A DNA stretch of 64,000 nucleotides from CAVQBP01 sp963740945 (GCA_963740945.1 CAVUGE010000030.1:124001-188000), one strand, 5' to 3'; numbered from the stretch's first letter, positions 1 to 8,944 are shown. The notes: generated by a model not told the origin, from the letters alone. Program-made: numbers and translations.

Positions 1-292
1 TATTTTGCGGGAAAGAACTAAGTGAGGAGACTATTAGTAATCCCATTAAATAATACACAGCTGATATCATGATGAAAATGAGAATCAATGAAACCCATAT
101 CGGTACTCCATACCTTTTTAAATAAGCAACTAACGGGTGAAAAAGATATGTTAAAAAAATCGAAATTGTAAATGGAATTAATATCTCTTTCAGCGCCATC
201 AAAACATAAACAAATAAAACAAATGAAATAAAGCCTAACAGGTAGGCTACAACCTTTGTTTGTATTCCGGTTGGTAACTCTGTATTAGTCAT
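1..292 (-). CDS. AI-2E family transporter (PerM-like), N-terminal part only
   Basis: I translated this by eye from the minus strand: an open frame starts at an ATG at 292-290 and continues without a stop to the window edge, about 97 residues (MTNTELPTGIQTKVV...). It has a hydrophobic segment near residues 15-35, a PFTISIFLTYLFHPLV stretch near 38-55 and another hydrophobic segment near 65-90. The 'ltYllhPlv..L.r.g.p' pattern is typical of the start of AI-2E/PerM multispanning permeases, which export small molecules or act in ion antiport. It begins 3 nt after the stop of the upstream TPR/peptidase gene, so it is probably the third gene of a murA operon. The family call rests on the N-terminus only. 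Confidence 0.6.
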   Translation of the reverse strand, partial: MTNTELPTGIQTKVVAYLLGFISFVLFVYVLMALKEILIPFTISIFLTYLFHPLVAYLKRYGVPIWVSLILIFIMISAVYYLMGLLIVSSLSSFPQN

Positions 293-295
293 ATT

Positions 296-1297
296 TTATT
301 TAAATATTAATTGTTTTAAAATTCTTTCACCGTTATAATAAAACCAATCCGTTTTTATATAATTGTTTTGAAGTATGTAATTAAAGTTTTCATCGGCATT
401 ATATCTCAATGATAATGCTGACATTTTCCTAGCACTCGAAAAATCCATGTTCTCAAGCATATAAATAGATAATTTGTACATTGCATAGCTTGCGGAATAA
501 TCTTTAACATGGATTGTTTTATCAAAATTTTTTACAAAGAGCTCGTACTGCTCATTTAATTCTCTCGCTAAATCAATAAATACTGGGATAGAATTATAGT
601 CATAATTATTTTCATTTAAACTCTTAATAACCTGGAATTTATCAAATTCATTTCCATCTAAATAAATATTAATCAATGAATCCTTAAATAGTTCTTTTCT
701 TATACGGCTCAAATAATAATAACTTCTATTGGGGTTTTGATTTATAAGCAATGAGTAGTTTGTATCCGCTTCAGAATAATTATATCCTTTTGCTAAAAAG
801 TCAGCTAAAGATAGTTCAATATTGTAATAATATCCTGTGTTTTTATAAAATGAAATATTGCTTTTCAATAATTCAACTGCTTTAATGTTTTGATTGAGCT
901 TAGATTCACAATTTGCCATTCCAATTAATGAAGAATAATTCTTTCCAAGACTGAATATATCTTCAAAAACATTCTTTGCTTTATTATATTCTTTCTCATT
1001 ATATAAATTCCAGGCTTTTCTTAATCTGTATGCTATATATCTTGGACATACCTTATAGAATATCGATTTTCTACCAAAATAAAAATTAGCCTTGTCAATA
1101 TCTTTTTTAGTATTTATCATGCTAAGGAAATTGGTATAATCCAGATTTAATTTGTCAAACGGAATTCCGTATATTTCTTTAAAATCAAGATCTGAATACA
1201 ATCTTTTATACTTCTCAATTCCGTAATTATCAATTAAATATTTTGAAAAAGAACCGGCATATATATAAGAAATGCTTGATACCTGTTTAAAAAACTC
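296..1297 (-). CDS. TPR-rich C-terminal half of a frameshifted membrane metallopeptidase
   Basis: This is an open frame of about 333 codons without its own good start. It begins in the frame that would continue the neighbouring peptidase if one base were restored near 1296-1302. Joined that way the junction reads GYPEFFKQVSSISYIYAGSF, a sensible continuation. The helical repeats (residues such as AWNLYNEKEYNKAKNVFEDI and GMANCESKLNQNIKAVELL) look like tetratricopeptide repeats, so this half is probably a soluble protein-binding domain. A caller that needs a start codon would begin at a TTG at 1201, which leaves out the conserved junction. The specific function is unknown. Confidence 0.6.
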   Translation of the reverse strand, partial: EFFKQVSSISYIYAGSFSKYLIDNYGIEKYKRLYSDLDFKEIYGIPFDKLNLDYTNFLSMINTKKDIDKANFYFGRKSIFYKVCPRYIAYRLRKAWNLYNEKEYNKAKNVFEDIFSLGKNYSSLIGMANCESKLNQNIKAVELLKSNISFYKNTGYYYNIELSLADFLAKGYNYSEADTNYSLLINQNPNRSYYYLSRIRKELFKDSLINIYLDGNEFDKFQVIKSLNENNYDYNSIPVFIDLARELNEQYELFVKNFDKTIHVKDYSASYAMYKLSIYMLENMDFSSARKMSALSLRYNADENFNYILQNNYIKTDWFYYNGERILKQLIFK

Positions 1298-2517
1298 AGG
1301 TATCCGAAAAGGTTTTTTAAATCTGTTTTATATCCGTTATTATATGCAAGTGATGCCATAAAATGGATATAATTTTCATCATAAATAGGATCAGCCGCTA
1401 CGGCAGCACCTTCTATCAAATAAGGATTAAAATTATCAGCAACTTTGAATACACCTTTTGCGAAAGCTGCTGTAAAACAATGAGCAAGCTCATGCTTGAG
1501 GGTTACGTTGTAATCATCATATGATATATAAATCTGTAGCAGCCATGGTTTTGCAATATCTGCATTTTCCGAACCGAATAGTCTTTTTTTCTGTTCATCA
1601 TTCAAAAAAAGAAATGATTCAATTTTCTTATTAAGGCTGTCTTTAAAAAATTCACTCAATGTTTTATAATAATATTCATGATGGACAGCAATATCCTTAA
1701 TCAAATTTTCTTTTACGGACATCGGATAATGGATAATGAAATGAGGTGATTCAATAGTACCCGTTAATTCTTTTTCTATTCTGCTTTTATCGGTAGAATA
1801 TTTTAGAATAGGTGAAAAATAAATAAATAGGGAAGGGATTAAAATCACGATAAAGAAAAAAAATTTCCTGGTCATATGATTTTTATGATAGTAGATCTGG
1901 TATGCTATGTATAGTAAACCACCGAAAAAAATTATGTTTAATAGCCTGTACAAAGCTAATTTTATATCTACACTTAACCCTTCGTCATATATTGTTCCCG
2001 GCAAATAAGCAATAATAGGATTGTAGAAATATACCTGCGGATTAAAATAAAATTCACACAACGGGATTAAGAGGATTAAAATATAAATTAAAATAAATAA
2101 TAGTATCCTGAATCTTTTAAACATTAAATTACAGAAAAATCCCAGTGAACTACCTATAATAAATGAAGGGATAGTTATAACAAGATAAAAAAGAAACCCG
2201 TCAAATAATGAACATTTAACCGTTAGAAAAGAATTTATTAAAGAAATTATCGCAGGAATTATTATAAAAGATATATAGGAAAATAATATGGAACTATTTA
2301 CTCTTTTTTTAGATTCTAATCCGGGATAGTTTTTTATTAATTTTATTATGTATATCCCTGATAGAAAAACAATCAGTACTGAATTTAATACGGAATATTC
2401 ATAACCGAAAACCTTTGTTAAAGGTAAATTGATTAAAACTAAATCAAAAATGATGATTATTAATAAATAAACCGGAAGGTAATTTCTAAATTCAAATATT
2501 TTTTTTAATATAGTCAC
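1234..2517 (-). CDS. Membrane-embedded gluzincin-type metallopeptidase, N-terminal half (frameshifted)
   Basis: The 427-residue frame has about seven hydrophobic segments in residues 15-235, then a soluble domain with the zinc motif HELAH at residues 342-346 and a downstream LIEGAA at 368-373 whose glutamate fits the third zinc ligand of gluzincins (peptidase MA-like). Its last ~20 residues (from SFLNRYQAF) are out of register. Shifting one base near 1296-1302 ('ggatacctgag' on the minus strand probably lost a C) joins it to the TPR frame that ends at 296, for a protein of about 740 residues. It starts 2 nt after the murA stop, so it is cotranscribed with murA. Substrate unknown. The frameshift may be a sequencing error. 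Confidence 0.7.
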   Translation of the reverse strand: MTILKKIFEFRNYLPVYLLIIIIFDLVLINLPLTKVFGYEYSVLNSVLIVFLSGIYIIKLIKNYPGLESKKRVNSSILFSYISFIIIPAIISLINSFLTVKCSLFDGFLFYLVITIPSFIIGSSLGFFCNLMFKRFRILLFILIYILILLIPLCEFYFNPQVYFYNPIIAYLPGTIYDEGLSVDIKLALYRLLNIIFFGGLLYIAYQIYYHKNHMTRKFFFFIVILIPSLFIYFSPILKYSTDKSRIEKELTGTIESPHFIIHYPMSVKENLIKDIAVHHEYYYKTLSEFFKDSLNKKIESFLFLNDEQKKRLFGSENADIAKPWLLQIYISYDDYNVTLKHELAHCFTAAFAKGVFKVADNFNPYLIEGAAVAADPIYDENYIHFMASLAYNNGYKTDLKNLFGYLSFLNRYQAFLIYMPVLFQNI

Positions 2518-2519
2518 AA

Positions 2520-3785
2520 TTAATATTCAGTGCCGGAAATTCTCTGAATATCTGCCCCTAAAGATCTCAACTTATTCTCTATTTTTTCGTACCCCCTGTC
2601 TATATGGTAGACTCTCAATATCTCGGTTGTCCCCTCAGCAGCCAGACCGGCTAATACAAGACTCGCACTTGCCCTTAAATCAGTTGACATAACCTTTGCT
2701 CCCTTAAGTTTGGGAACCCCTTGAACAATCGCTGTATTTTCCTTTATCTGTATATTTGCTCCCAGCCTCTGTAATTCCGGGACATGAGCAAACCTGTCCA
2801 GATAAATATTATCTTTTACTGTTGAAACACCATCGCTAAGAGACATATAGGATATCCACTGGGCCTGCATATCTGTAGGAAAACCTGGAAATACTGCTGT
2901 TGAAATATCTGTTGATTTAATAGTATTATCTACTTTTATCAATTCTAATATATTGTTGTTATTTGATAACTTACAGCCGCTGTCTTCAAGTTTTGATATA
3001 ATATGACTGATAAATTTTAAAGGAATGTTTTTTAATTTAACATTTCCTCCGGTAATAGCTGCAGCTACCAATAAAGTACCTGCTTCAATTCTATCCGGAA
3101 TTGTTTCAATTTCTACCGGCTTTAATTCATCTACCCCTTCAACTGTTAAGGTTGCAGTATTTAAGCCTTCTATCCGTGCTCCCATTTTAATCAAATATTC
3201 AGCAAGATTAGTTATCTCAGGTTCCATAGCAGCATTGTTTATAATTGTCGTTCCTTTTGCTAAGACTGCCGCCATCAAAATATTCCCTGTAGCACCTACG
3301 GACGGTATATCAAAACTTATCAATGCACCTTTTAATCTCTTTGCTTTTGCGATAATATAACCTTCGGATAGTTCAATTTCCGCTCCCAGTCTTTTCATTC
3401 CCTCAAGATGGAGATTTACAGGTCTTGGTCCCCATGCACATCCTCCCGGTAGTGATACTTTTGCATATCCGAACCTGGTTAATAATGGCCCTAAAACATA
3501 AACCGATGCGCGCATCTTTTTGACATTTTCATATGGAGCATACTGACTTTTTATATCTGAAGTATCTAATTCAACAGTGTGATTCTCAAATTTACTTTCT
3601 ATTCCGAGCTGATTAAGTAATTTTATCATCGTATAAACATCATTTAATTCCGGCGTATTATAAAGCGTCGATTTTCCTGATGCTAAGATTGATGCGGGCA
3701 TTAATGCCAATGAAGCATTTTTAGCACCGCTGATACTTATTTCGCCGCTTATTTTATTACCGCCGTTTATTACAAACTTATCCAC
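2520..3785 (-). CDS. murA: UDP-N-acetylglucosamine 1-carboxyvinyltransferase MurA
   Basis: MurA transfers enolpyruvate from PEP to UDP-GlcNAc in the first committed cytoplasmic step of peptidoglycan synthesis. The 421-residue length is normal for the family. The substrate-binding GAKNA (residues 20-24) and the PGGCAWGPRPVNLHL loop with catalytic Cys116 (the fosfomycin target) are intact. The start is a GTG at 3785-3783 preceded by GAGG at a good distance; the overlapping ATG two bases upstream is out of frame. It heads an operon with the membrane peptidase and the AI-2E permease. A copy of the AAAGATGACATCTTT element lies upstream at 3985-4080. Confidence 0.97.
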   Translation of the reverse strand: MDKFVINGGNKISGEISISGAKNASLALMPASILASGKSTLYNTPELNDVYTMIKLLNQLGIESKFENHTVELDTSDIKSQYAPYENVKKMRASVYVLGPLLTRFGYAKVSLPGGCAWGPRPVNLHLEGMKRLGAEIELSEGYIIAKAKRLKGALISFDIPSVGATGNILMAAVLAKGTTIINNAAMEPEITNLAEYLIKMGARIEGLNTATLTVEGVDELKPVEIETIPDRIEAGTLLVAAAITGGNVKLKNIPLKFISHIISKLEDSGCKLSNNNNILELIKVDNTIKSTDISTAVFPGFPTDMQAQWISYMSLSDGVSTVKDNIYLDRFAHVPELQRLGANIQIKENTAIVQGVPKLKGAKVMSTDLRASASLVLAGLAAEGTTEILRVYHIDRGYEKIENKLRSLGADIQRISGTEY

Positions 3786-3984
3786 ATTTTCCTCACATAA
3801 ATGAAAATATTATAAATACTTATACATAGAAAAAATAAAGATTGGTAAGAGCAAAATCAATTTACCATTATGTTTATGTCTCCACTATGTCTATTTATTC
3901 CGACTCCTATCGGTATAAAGGATAAATATCTTGAATTCTAACTTATATAAACAAGAGGCTATATGACTCAGGTTATGGATTTGT
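3786..3984. other. Intergenic spacer upstream of murA
   Basis: AT-rich spacer that must hold the murA promoter; I see no clear promoter motif. A short inverted repeat around CCGACTCCTATCGGTAT (about 3900-3916) resembles the small hairpins dispersed elsewhere in the window. No coding potential seen. Confidence 0.4.
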
Positions 3985-4080
3985 AAAGATGACATCTTTA
4001 TAATAAAAACAAAAATCTGATTTTGAAATAATCTCTATATTTAGAAAAAATTTTTATAAAGAAGTAAAGATGTCATCTTT
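3985..4080 (+). repeat. AAAGATGACATCTTT element, copy 1 (variant interior)
   Basis: A 96-bp element bounded by AAAGATGACATCTTT (3985-3999) and AAAGATGTCATCTTT (4066-4080), which are inverted copies of each other. The interior differs from most copies and matches instead the decayed copy at 42038-42131, defining a second interior type. It lies between two minus-strand genes, upstream of murA and downstream of the sugar dehydrogenase. Orientation is less certain than for the other copies. Confidence 0.9.
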
Positions 4081-4122
4081 AAAATTTTTATTATGTTCGA
4101 AGTTCAGTAATGATATAAAAAG

Positions 4123-5808
4123 TTATTTTAATAGAATTAATTTTTTGGTAGATACATAATCTTGGGTCATTAGACGATAAACATAAATTCCGCTTGGATA
4201 ACCGTCTGCATTCCACCTGTATTTATAATTTCCCGATGGGAGTATACTATTTACTATGACTGCAGCTTCCCTCCCTAATACGTCATAAATCTTTAATGTA
4301 ACTAATCCCCTTTGGGGAATTTGAAATTCGAAATTTGTAACCGGGTTAAAAGGATTGGGATAATTTTGTTTTAATTCAAAATATTCGGGAAGGTTTTCTA
4401 TTTGTTTAATATCCGTAGTTTTTTCTTTGGGCAAAGTTATTTCGTATAATTTAGGAGAATTATTATTATAGTTGAGTCCGGTTTCCATAACAAAAAGTTT
4501 ATTCCCTGCCAGTTCTATTCCCAGAGGTGATATAAAACCTTTTGCTATTTGAGTCACTTTCGCAGTATAATGATCGTTTACCTTTGTCAATGCAACATGG
4601 AGCAAATCATTACCGGTATCCCCTAAAGCTTTAAGTAATGCGCTGCTGTTTATCCTATCCACAAATGCACCGCCTTTCAAATCTCCTGCTAATATTGAAT
4701 CTTTATCAAATACTATTCCGTCCGGTGAGCTATGAGGAGAAAAGGTTTTTATTGTATCTCCCAGATCGCCGGCATCTTTTATTTCACCGGTTACCGTATC
4801 ACGAAATTTATCGGCATCAGGTCCCGAACTTAGAACCGGCTCAGTAAATATAATACTATCAGGAGCAGAGGGATAGCCGGGATCATTACTGTATGTGGTA
4901 TAAAGCATTCCGTTTCCGCCGCCCCATGCATTAGGGCTTAATAAAGGATCCGAATGCGGGTCATAATTTGGGAATTGCTGGGGTGTAACATCACCTCCAA
5001 TTCGCCATGGAAATCCGTAATGATTCCCCTCTTTTATCCAGTTCATTTCATCTGGATCATCACGATCATCTGAATTCTCAACCCCAAATAAATCTCCGTT
5101 TCCCGAATAAGCAAGATCAAATGTATTTCTTATTCCCTCTGCCATTATATATCCCTTGTCTCTAAGCAATTCCCTGTCATTTAACAGTAAAATATTATTA
5201 CTATCCACCGGCAGTTTCAAAATAATAGATGTTAGGCCAACTTCCCTGTGCCCTTCTCTCATTTCACCATGGTCAGTACATGCACCATTGTTTACATATA
5301 TATATTTCCCTTTAGGGTCAACAGCAATAGCATTTGTTTTATGATTATAAACATGCCCGTAAGTATACTCGACCGATTTTGCTATAAAACTCCAGACTCT
5401 CTTGTTCCCATTGTTACTATCGGGAATCCCCTTAGCGATAACACAAGTTGCGTAAGCACTATTGGTGTCACTAATCTCATTGCCGGCTAAATACATTGTA
5501 CCGTTTTTTCCGAATGCCATACCTAAAGGAGCTGTAAGGCCATGATCTGATGTTTGATATACTGTAGTAAGACTGATTGTACTGTCTAATCCAAATTTTA
5601 CTAGTTTTATATCACCGTCATTTTGCATTATATAAAGATTACCGGAAAGAGGATCTTTCTTTATCCTGACTGAACTTTTTTCTACTGTTCCTAAATCTCT
5701 TATGCTAATACCTGGTTTTGTTGCTGAAGGCTGGGCATTTGAAACGGAATGAATATAAATTATCATGAATAAAACAATAATGGATATTTTATATATACAA
5801 AGCTTCAC
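4123..5808 (-). CDS. Secreted PQQ-type glucose/sorbosone dehydrogenase-like protein with T9SS sorting domain
   Basis: The 561-residue protein has a signal peptide (residues 1-25, hydrophobic core IIVLFMIIYIHSVS, then NAQ). It then has a beta-propeller of the glucose/sorbosone dehydrogenase (GSDH) type with blades such as GLTAPLGMAFGKNGTMYLAG, GIRNTFDLAYSGNGDLFGVEN and SPDGIVFDKDSI. These enzymes oxidise sugars with pyrroloquinoline quinone at the cell surface; cofactor use here is inferred from the family. The C-terminal ~80 residues are a T9SS sorting domain (NYPNPFNPVTNFEF near 482, KIYDVLGREAAVIVN, SGIYVYRL, KKLILLK), so the protein is exported through the outer membrane and probably surface-attached. 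It appears monocistronic, 34 nt downstream of an SDR gene. Confidence 0.85.
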   Translation of the reverse strand: MKLCIYKISIIVLFMIIYIHSVSNAQPSATKPGISIRDLGTVEKSSVRIKKDPLSGNLYIMQNDGDIKLVKFGLDSTISLTTVYQTSDHGLTAPLGMAFGKNGTMYLAGNEISDTNSAYATCVIAKGIPDSNNGNKRVWSFIAKSVEYTYGHVYNHKTNAIAVDPKGKYIYVNNGACTDHGEMREGHREVGLTSIILKLPVDSNNILLLNDRELLRDKGYIMAEGIRNTFDLAYSGNGDLFGVENSDDRDDPDEMNWIKEGNHYGFPWRIGGDVTPQQFPNYDPHSDPLLSPNAWGGGNGMLYTTYSNDPGYPSAPDSIIFTEPVLSSGPDADKFRDTVTGEIKDAGDLGDTIKTFSPHSSPDGIVFDKDSILAGDLKGGAFVDRINSSALLKALGDTGNDLLHVALTKVNDHYTAKVTQIAKGFISPLGIELAGNKLFVMETGLNYNNNSPKLYEITLPKEKTTDIKQIENLPEYFELKQNYPNPFNPVTNFEFQIPQRGLVTLKIYDVLGREAAVIVNSILPSGNYKYRWNADGYPSGIYVYRLMTQDYVSTKKLILLK

Positions 5809-5842
5809 TAAATTATTCCTTTAATAAAAGATTATTAAAATA

Positions 5843-6557
5843 TTATTTCTGAGGATTAGTCGGACGCAAATCTATTTCACTAATTAATGCTCTTATGGGA
5901 AGTCTTATTATAGACATCACAGATTCCGCAACATCTTCCGGTTTTAATATCTCACCTTTACTCCTTGGATCATGTCCGCCAGAACCGAAATTTGTATCTA
6001 CAGAACCCGGACATATTGTCGCTACTTTAATATTATACTGCCTTACTTCCAGCATCAATGATCTCGCAAATCCAAGGACAGCATGTTTCGTAGCCGAGTA
6101 CATGGATCCGCCTACGAATGAATTTTTTCCGGCAAGCGATGCTATATTAATTATAGAACCTTTTCTTTTCTCAATCATGCTGTTCAAAACTGCTTTGGAG
6201 AAATTAAATATGCCGTAAACATTTGCATTAACTTGTTTCTTAAAATCATCTAGTTCGGCATCTACAACTTTTTTCATTATTCCTATTCCGGCGTTGTTTA
6301 TTAAATGATCAACTTTCCCGTAAGTACTCAAAATCCTGTTAACGGAATCATTGACAAATTTAACATCCGCAACATCTCCCGAAAAGTACTCGCATTCAAC
6401 TCCCTTTCCATGAATTTCTTTTTGAACACTTTCTCAATGCATCAATATCCCTTCCGAAAATCATAACATTAGTTTTTTCGTCTGCTAATCTTAGTGCAAT
6501 ACCCTTCCCGATTCCCCTGCTTCCTCCTGTTACAATTGATAATTCTTTTTCAGCCAT
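5843..6557 (-). CDS. Short-chain dehydrogenase/reductase, interrupted by one frameshift
   Basis: On the minus strand a frame starts at the ATG at 6557 with the nucleotide-binding TGGSRGIGKGIALRLA, then breaks near 6428-6435. Skipping one base restores VQKEIHGKGVECEYFSGDVA and runs to the stop at 5843, giving about 237 residues. The second half carries NNAGIG and the active-site Ser/Tyr/Lys as GGSMYSATKHAV. It is an NAD(P)(H)-dependent reductase, last gene of the pterin operon and 1 nt from the next SDR. A role in sepiapterin or pyruvoyl-pterin reduction is inferred from context; fatty-acid-type ketoreduction is an alternative. The break may be a sequencing error. Translation from an internal ATG would cover only 5843-6331 and lose the cofactor site. 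Confidence 0.75.
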
Positions 6558-6558
6558 A

Positions 6559-7287
6559 TTATAAATCTCCTTCGATTGGACGTAATACTATTTCTTCACT
6601 AATTATATTGTTCTTTTGCAAATATGCCCATACTACAACTCTTGCTATATCTTCACTGTTCATCATCCTTTCCGAATGCTTTTTCCTCACCTCTGAAGAC
6701 CACATTGGCGTGACCGTAGCTCCAGGCAGTATATCTATTACCCTGATTTTATATTTCCTAACCTCTTCCCTTAGAACTTTTGAATATCCTAAAAGTCCCA
6801 TTTTAGAAGCAGCATAAGCAGTGCTGTTGGTAAAAAATTTTTGTGTTATAATAGAGTTGATGTTAATTATTGTTCCTCCCCCGTTCTCAATCATATGAGG
6901 GAGTACATTTTTTATGGCATATACTGCACCAAGTAAATTTGTATTTATTATATCGTCAATTTCATTAATTGAATTTTCTTCCGCCAATTTGAATGAAGTT
7001 ATCCCTGCACTATTTATTAAACAGTCAATTTGAGAGTCTGAAATGATTTTTTTTACTGTCTGTTCAACATTAACCGATGATGCGACATTACATGGAAATA
7101 CTTCAATATTCATCCGGTTATTTCCGGATTCTTTCTGCAGTTCTTTTTTTAATCTTTCCAGCTCTGTAACACTTCGTGCAGACGCAAAAACTCTAAAACC
7201 TACCCGTGCAAATTCTTTTGTAGCGTCTTTTCCAATGCCGGAACTCGCTCCTGTAATCCATATTCCCTTTTCTTTTTTTTCCATCAT
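6559..7287 (-). CDS. Short-chain dehydrogenase/reductase, candidate sepiapterin reductase
   Basis: The intact 242-residue SDR has the cofactor motif TGASSGIG (residues 13-20), the NSAGI loop, a structural serine and the catalytic YAASK. Its start overlaps the folE stop by 4 nt (ATGA-type coupling), so it is made together with GTP cyclohydrolase I and the PTP synthase. Sepiapterin reductase is the SDR that completes tetrahydrobiopterin from 6-pyruvoyl-tetrahydropterin, and Chlorobium is known to have one. Context makes this the best candidate, but SDR sequence alone does not fix the substrate. Confidence 0.8.
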   Translation of the reverse strand: MMEKKEKGIWITGASSGIGKDATKEFARVGFRVFASARSVTELERLKKELQKESGNNRMNIEVFPCNVASSVNVEQTVKKIISDSQIDCLINSAGITSFKLAEENSINEIDDIINTNLLGAVYAIKNVLPHMIENGGGTIININSIITQKFFTNSTAYAASKMGLLGYSKVLREEVRKYKIRVIDILPGATVTPMWSSEVRKKHSERMMNSEDIARVVVWAYLQKNNIISEEIVLRPIEGDL

Positions 7288-7850
7288 ATATTACAATTAG
7301 ATACCAGGTTTAAAAACTCACTCCTTGTCCTATGATCATCTTTAAATATTCCGTGGACTGCACTTGCCGTTGCAGAAGAGTTTTGCTTCTCAACTCCCCG
7401 CATCATCATACACATATGTCTCGCTTCCGATACTACCGCTACCCCCTGAGGATGCAGGTGCTCCTCTATCGTGTCTGCTATCTGCTGTGTCATCCTTTCC
7501 TGAACCTGTAGCCTTCTTGAAAAGATTTCTACGATTCTCGGAATTTTACTTAATCCTAAAACTTTACCGTCGGGGATATAAGCTACATGAACTTTCCCGT
7601 AAAAAGGAAGCATATGATGCTCACATAAACTATAAAAATCAATATTTTTAACCAATACCATTTCATCATATCTTACATCAAATATTGCATTATTAAGCAC
7701 TTCTTCAACTTTCTTATTATAACCTGAAGTCAAGAATTCATACGCTTTTGCAACACGCTTTGGTGTGTTTAATAATCCCTCTCTCTTGGGATCTTCCCCT
7801 ATTTCACTTAATAAATTTGAAATTATATTTTGAACTTTTGGTAGATCCAA
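7284..7850 (-). CDS. folE: GTP cyclohydrolase I (type IA)
   Basis: FolE converts GTP to 7,8-dihydroneopterin triphosphate, the entry point of folate and biopterin synthesis. In 188 residues the zinc ligands are visible: Cys76 and His79 in SLCEHHMLP and Cys147 in RHMCMMMRGV; the SATASAV and QERMTQQIA segments are also typical. It lies 3 nt downstream of the PTP synthase and overlaps the following reductase by 4 nt. With a eukaryote-type PTP synthase directly upstream, biopterin rather than (or besides) folate is the likely product. Confidence 0.96.
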   Translation of the reverse strand: MDLPKVQNIISNLLSEIGEDPKREGLLNTPKRVAKAYEFLTSGYNKKVEEVLNNAIFDVRYDEMVLVKNIDFYSLCEHHMLPFYGKVHVAYIPDGKVLGLSKIPRIVEIFSRRLQVQERMTQQIADTIEEHLHPQGVAVVSEARHMCMMMRGVEKQNSSATASAVHGIFKDDHRTRSEFLNLVSNCNI

Positions 7851-7853
7851 ATT

Positions 7854-8276
7854 CTATTCTCCTTTATATTCAAAAAAATTATTTTCAGTTTCAGACAGTT
7901 TTACGGAATATAACTTTCCATTTGGTATCTTATCTATCAGCTGTTTCCAGATCCCGATAGTCATATTCTCAGTAGTTGGAATAATCCCCTTCATAAATTT
8001 GGTTTCGAGATTCAAATTTTTATGGTCAACTTCTTCAATCACATATTTCCTGACTATCTCTTTTAAATCCCTCAAATTTATTACAAAACCTGTTTCAGGA
8101 TCTACATCTCCGGCAACAACCACTTCCAGTACATAGTTGTGCCCGTGCCAGTTTGGATTACTGCATTTCCCGAAAATTTTTAGGTTCTCTTCATCACTCA
8201 GATTAGGAATATATAATCTGTGTGCAGCATTAAAGGTTTCCCGCCTCGTTACGTATACCATGTGGAAAATTAACAA
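7854..8276 (-). CDS. 6-pyruvoyl-tetrahydropterin synthase (eukaryote-like type)
   Basis: PTP synthase turns dihydroneopterin triphosphate into 6-pyruvoyl-tetrahydropterin. Zinc ligands His19, His44 and His46 (FNAAHRL and WHGHNY) and the catalytic cysteine Cys38 are present. The spacing in KCSNPNWHGHNY and the PTTENMTIGIW segment match animal PTPS closely, rather than the CxxxHGH spacing of bacterial QueD. A later start at Met6 (position 8261) gives the more usual N-terminus MVYVTRRETFNAAHRL. First gene of the four-gene pterin operon. QueD-like activity in queuosine synthesis remains the main alternative. Confidence 0.9.
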   Translation of the reverse strand: MLIFHMVYVTRRETFNAAHRLYIPNLSDEENLKIFGKCSNPNWHGHNYVLEVVVAGDVDPETGFVINLRDLKEIVRKYVIEEVDHKNLNLETKFMKGIIPTTENMTIGIWKQLIDKIPNGKLYSVKLSETENNFFEYKGE

Positions 8277-8450
8277 TTAACAATGAAAAATTAACAATTA
8301 AAGTTTCTTGCACTTGAACTTACTCTTATTCCTAAGTTGGCAAAGCCAGAACCGAAAAGTTTTATTGAAAGATTACCAGATTGTTTTTTAATCTTGCCTG
8401 CCCGGCGAAACGAAGCGTAGACGGGTAATTTTGCAATTCTGTAATTTCCT
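8277..8450. other. Intergenic region with relic hexamer repeat and small hairpin
   Basis: Around 8307-8330 there is a short run of CTTGCACTTGAACTTACTCT, the same degenerate hexamer motif that flanks the four-helix-bundle gene at 38150-38548 but with no gene attached. Around 8396-8427 is a CCTGCCCGGCGAAACGAAG hairpin-like sequence ending in GACGGG. No open frame of note; the pterin operon promoter should be here. Confidence 0.45.
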
Positions 8451-8906
8451 TTATTTCAAAGCTTTCAATACTTCTTCAATATGGTTTTCCACTTTAACTT
8501 TTGGAAATACCTTTTGAATTTTTCCGTCCTCATCAATTATATAAGTTGTTCTTTCAACACCCATATAATTTCTTCCATACATGCTCTTTTGTTTCCATAC
8601 ATCATAAGATTCTACTGTCTCTTTTCCTTCATCACTTAATAAAGTAAACGGGAGGTTATATTTTTCCGCAAACTTTTTATGAGATTCAATTGAATCCGGA
8701 CTTATACCAATTACTTTTGTCTCTAATCTTTCAAATTTTGGAAATTCATCTCTAAAGCTGCATGCTTCTTTTGTGCATCCTGTAGTATCATCCTTGGGAT
8801 AAAAATATACTACAACTTTCTGTCCTTTGAAATCATCTAATGAAACTGTATTTCCATCCTGATCCTTTAATTTTATATCGGGTGCCTTTTTCCCTTCTTC
8901 TAACAT
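8451..8906 (-). CDS. bcp: Thiol peroxidase of the Bcp/PrxQ family
   Basis: The 151-residue peroxiredoxin reduces hydroperoxides at the expense of thioredoxin. The peroxidatic Cys44 lies in DDTTGCTKEAC with the resolving Cys49 five residues on, the standard Bcp arrangement; PKDDTTGC and SPDSIESHKKF are family hallmarks. Cytoplasmic, no signal peptide. It appears to be a single-gene unit, with the repeat-derived spacer 8945-9056 separating it from the rhodanese gene. Confidence 0.96.
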   Translation of the reverse strand: MLEEGKKAPDIKLKDQDGNTVSLDDFKGQKVVVYFYPKDDTTGCTKEACSFRDEFPKFERLETKVIGISPDSIESHKKFAEKYNLPFTLLSDEGKETVESYDVWKQKSMYGRNYMGVERTTYIIDEDGKIQKVFPKVKVENHIEEVLKALK

Positions 8907-8944
8907 ATTTTCCTCATAATTTTTGTTTTATAAATATTTCAAAT

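Noticed and set aside
3025..3360. Plus-strand frame antisense to murA
   Set aside because: Shadow of murA codon bias; no ribosome site and no plausible protein features.
7854..8276. QueD (queuosine pathway) assignment
   Set aside because: Cysteine-to-HGH spacing and the TTEN segment are of the animal PTPS type, and the operon holds folE and SDRs rather than queC/queE.
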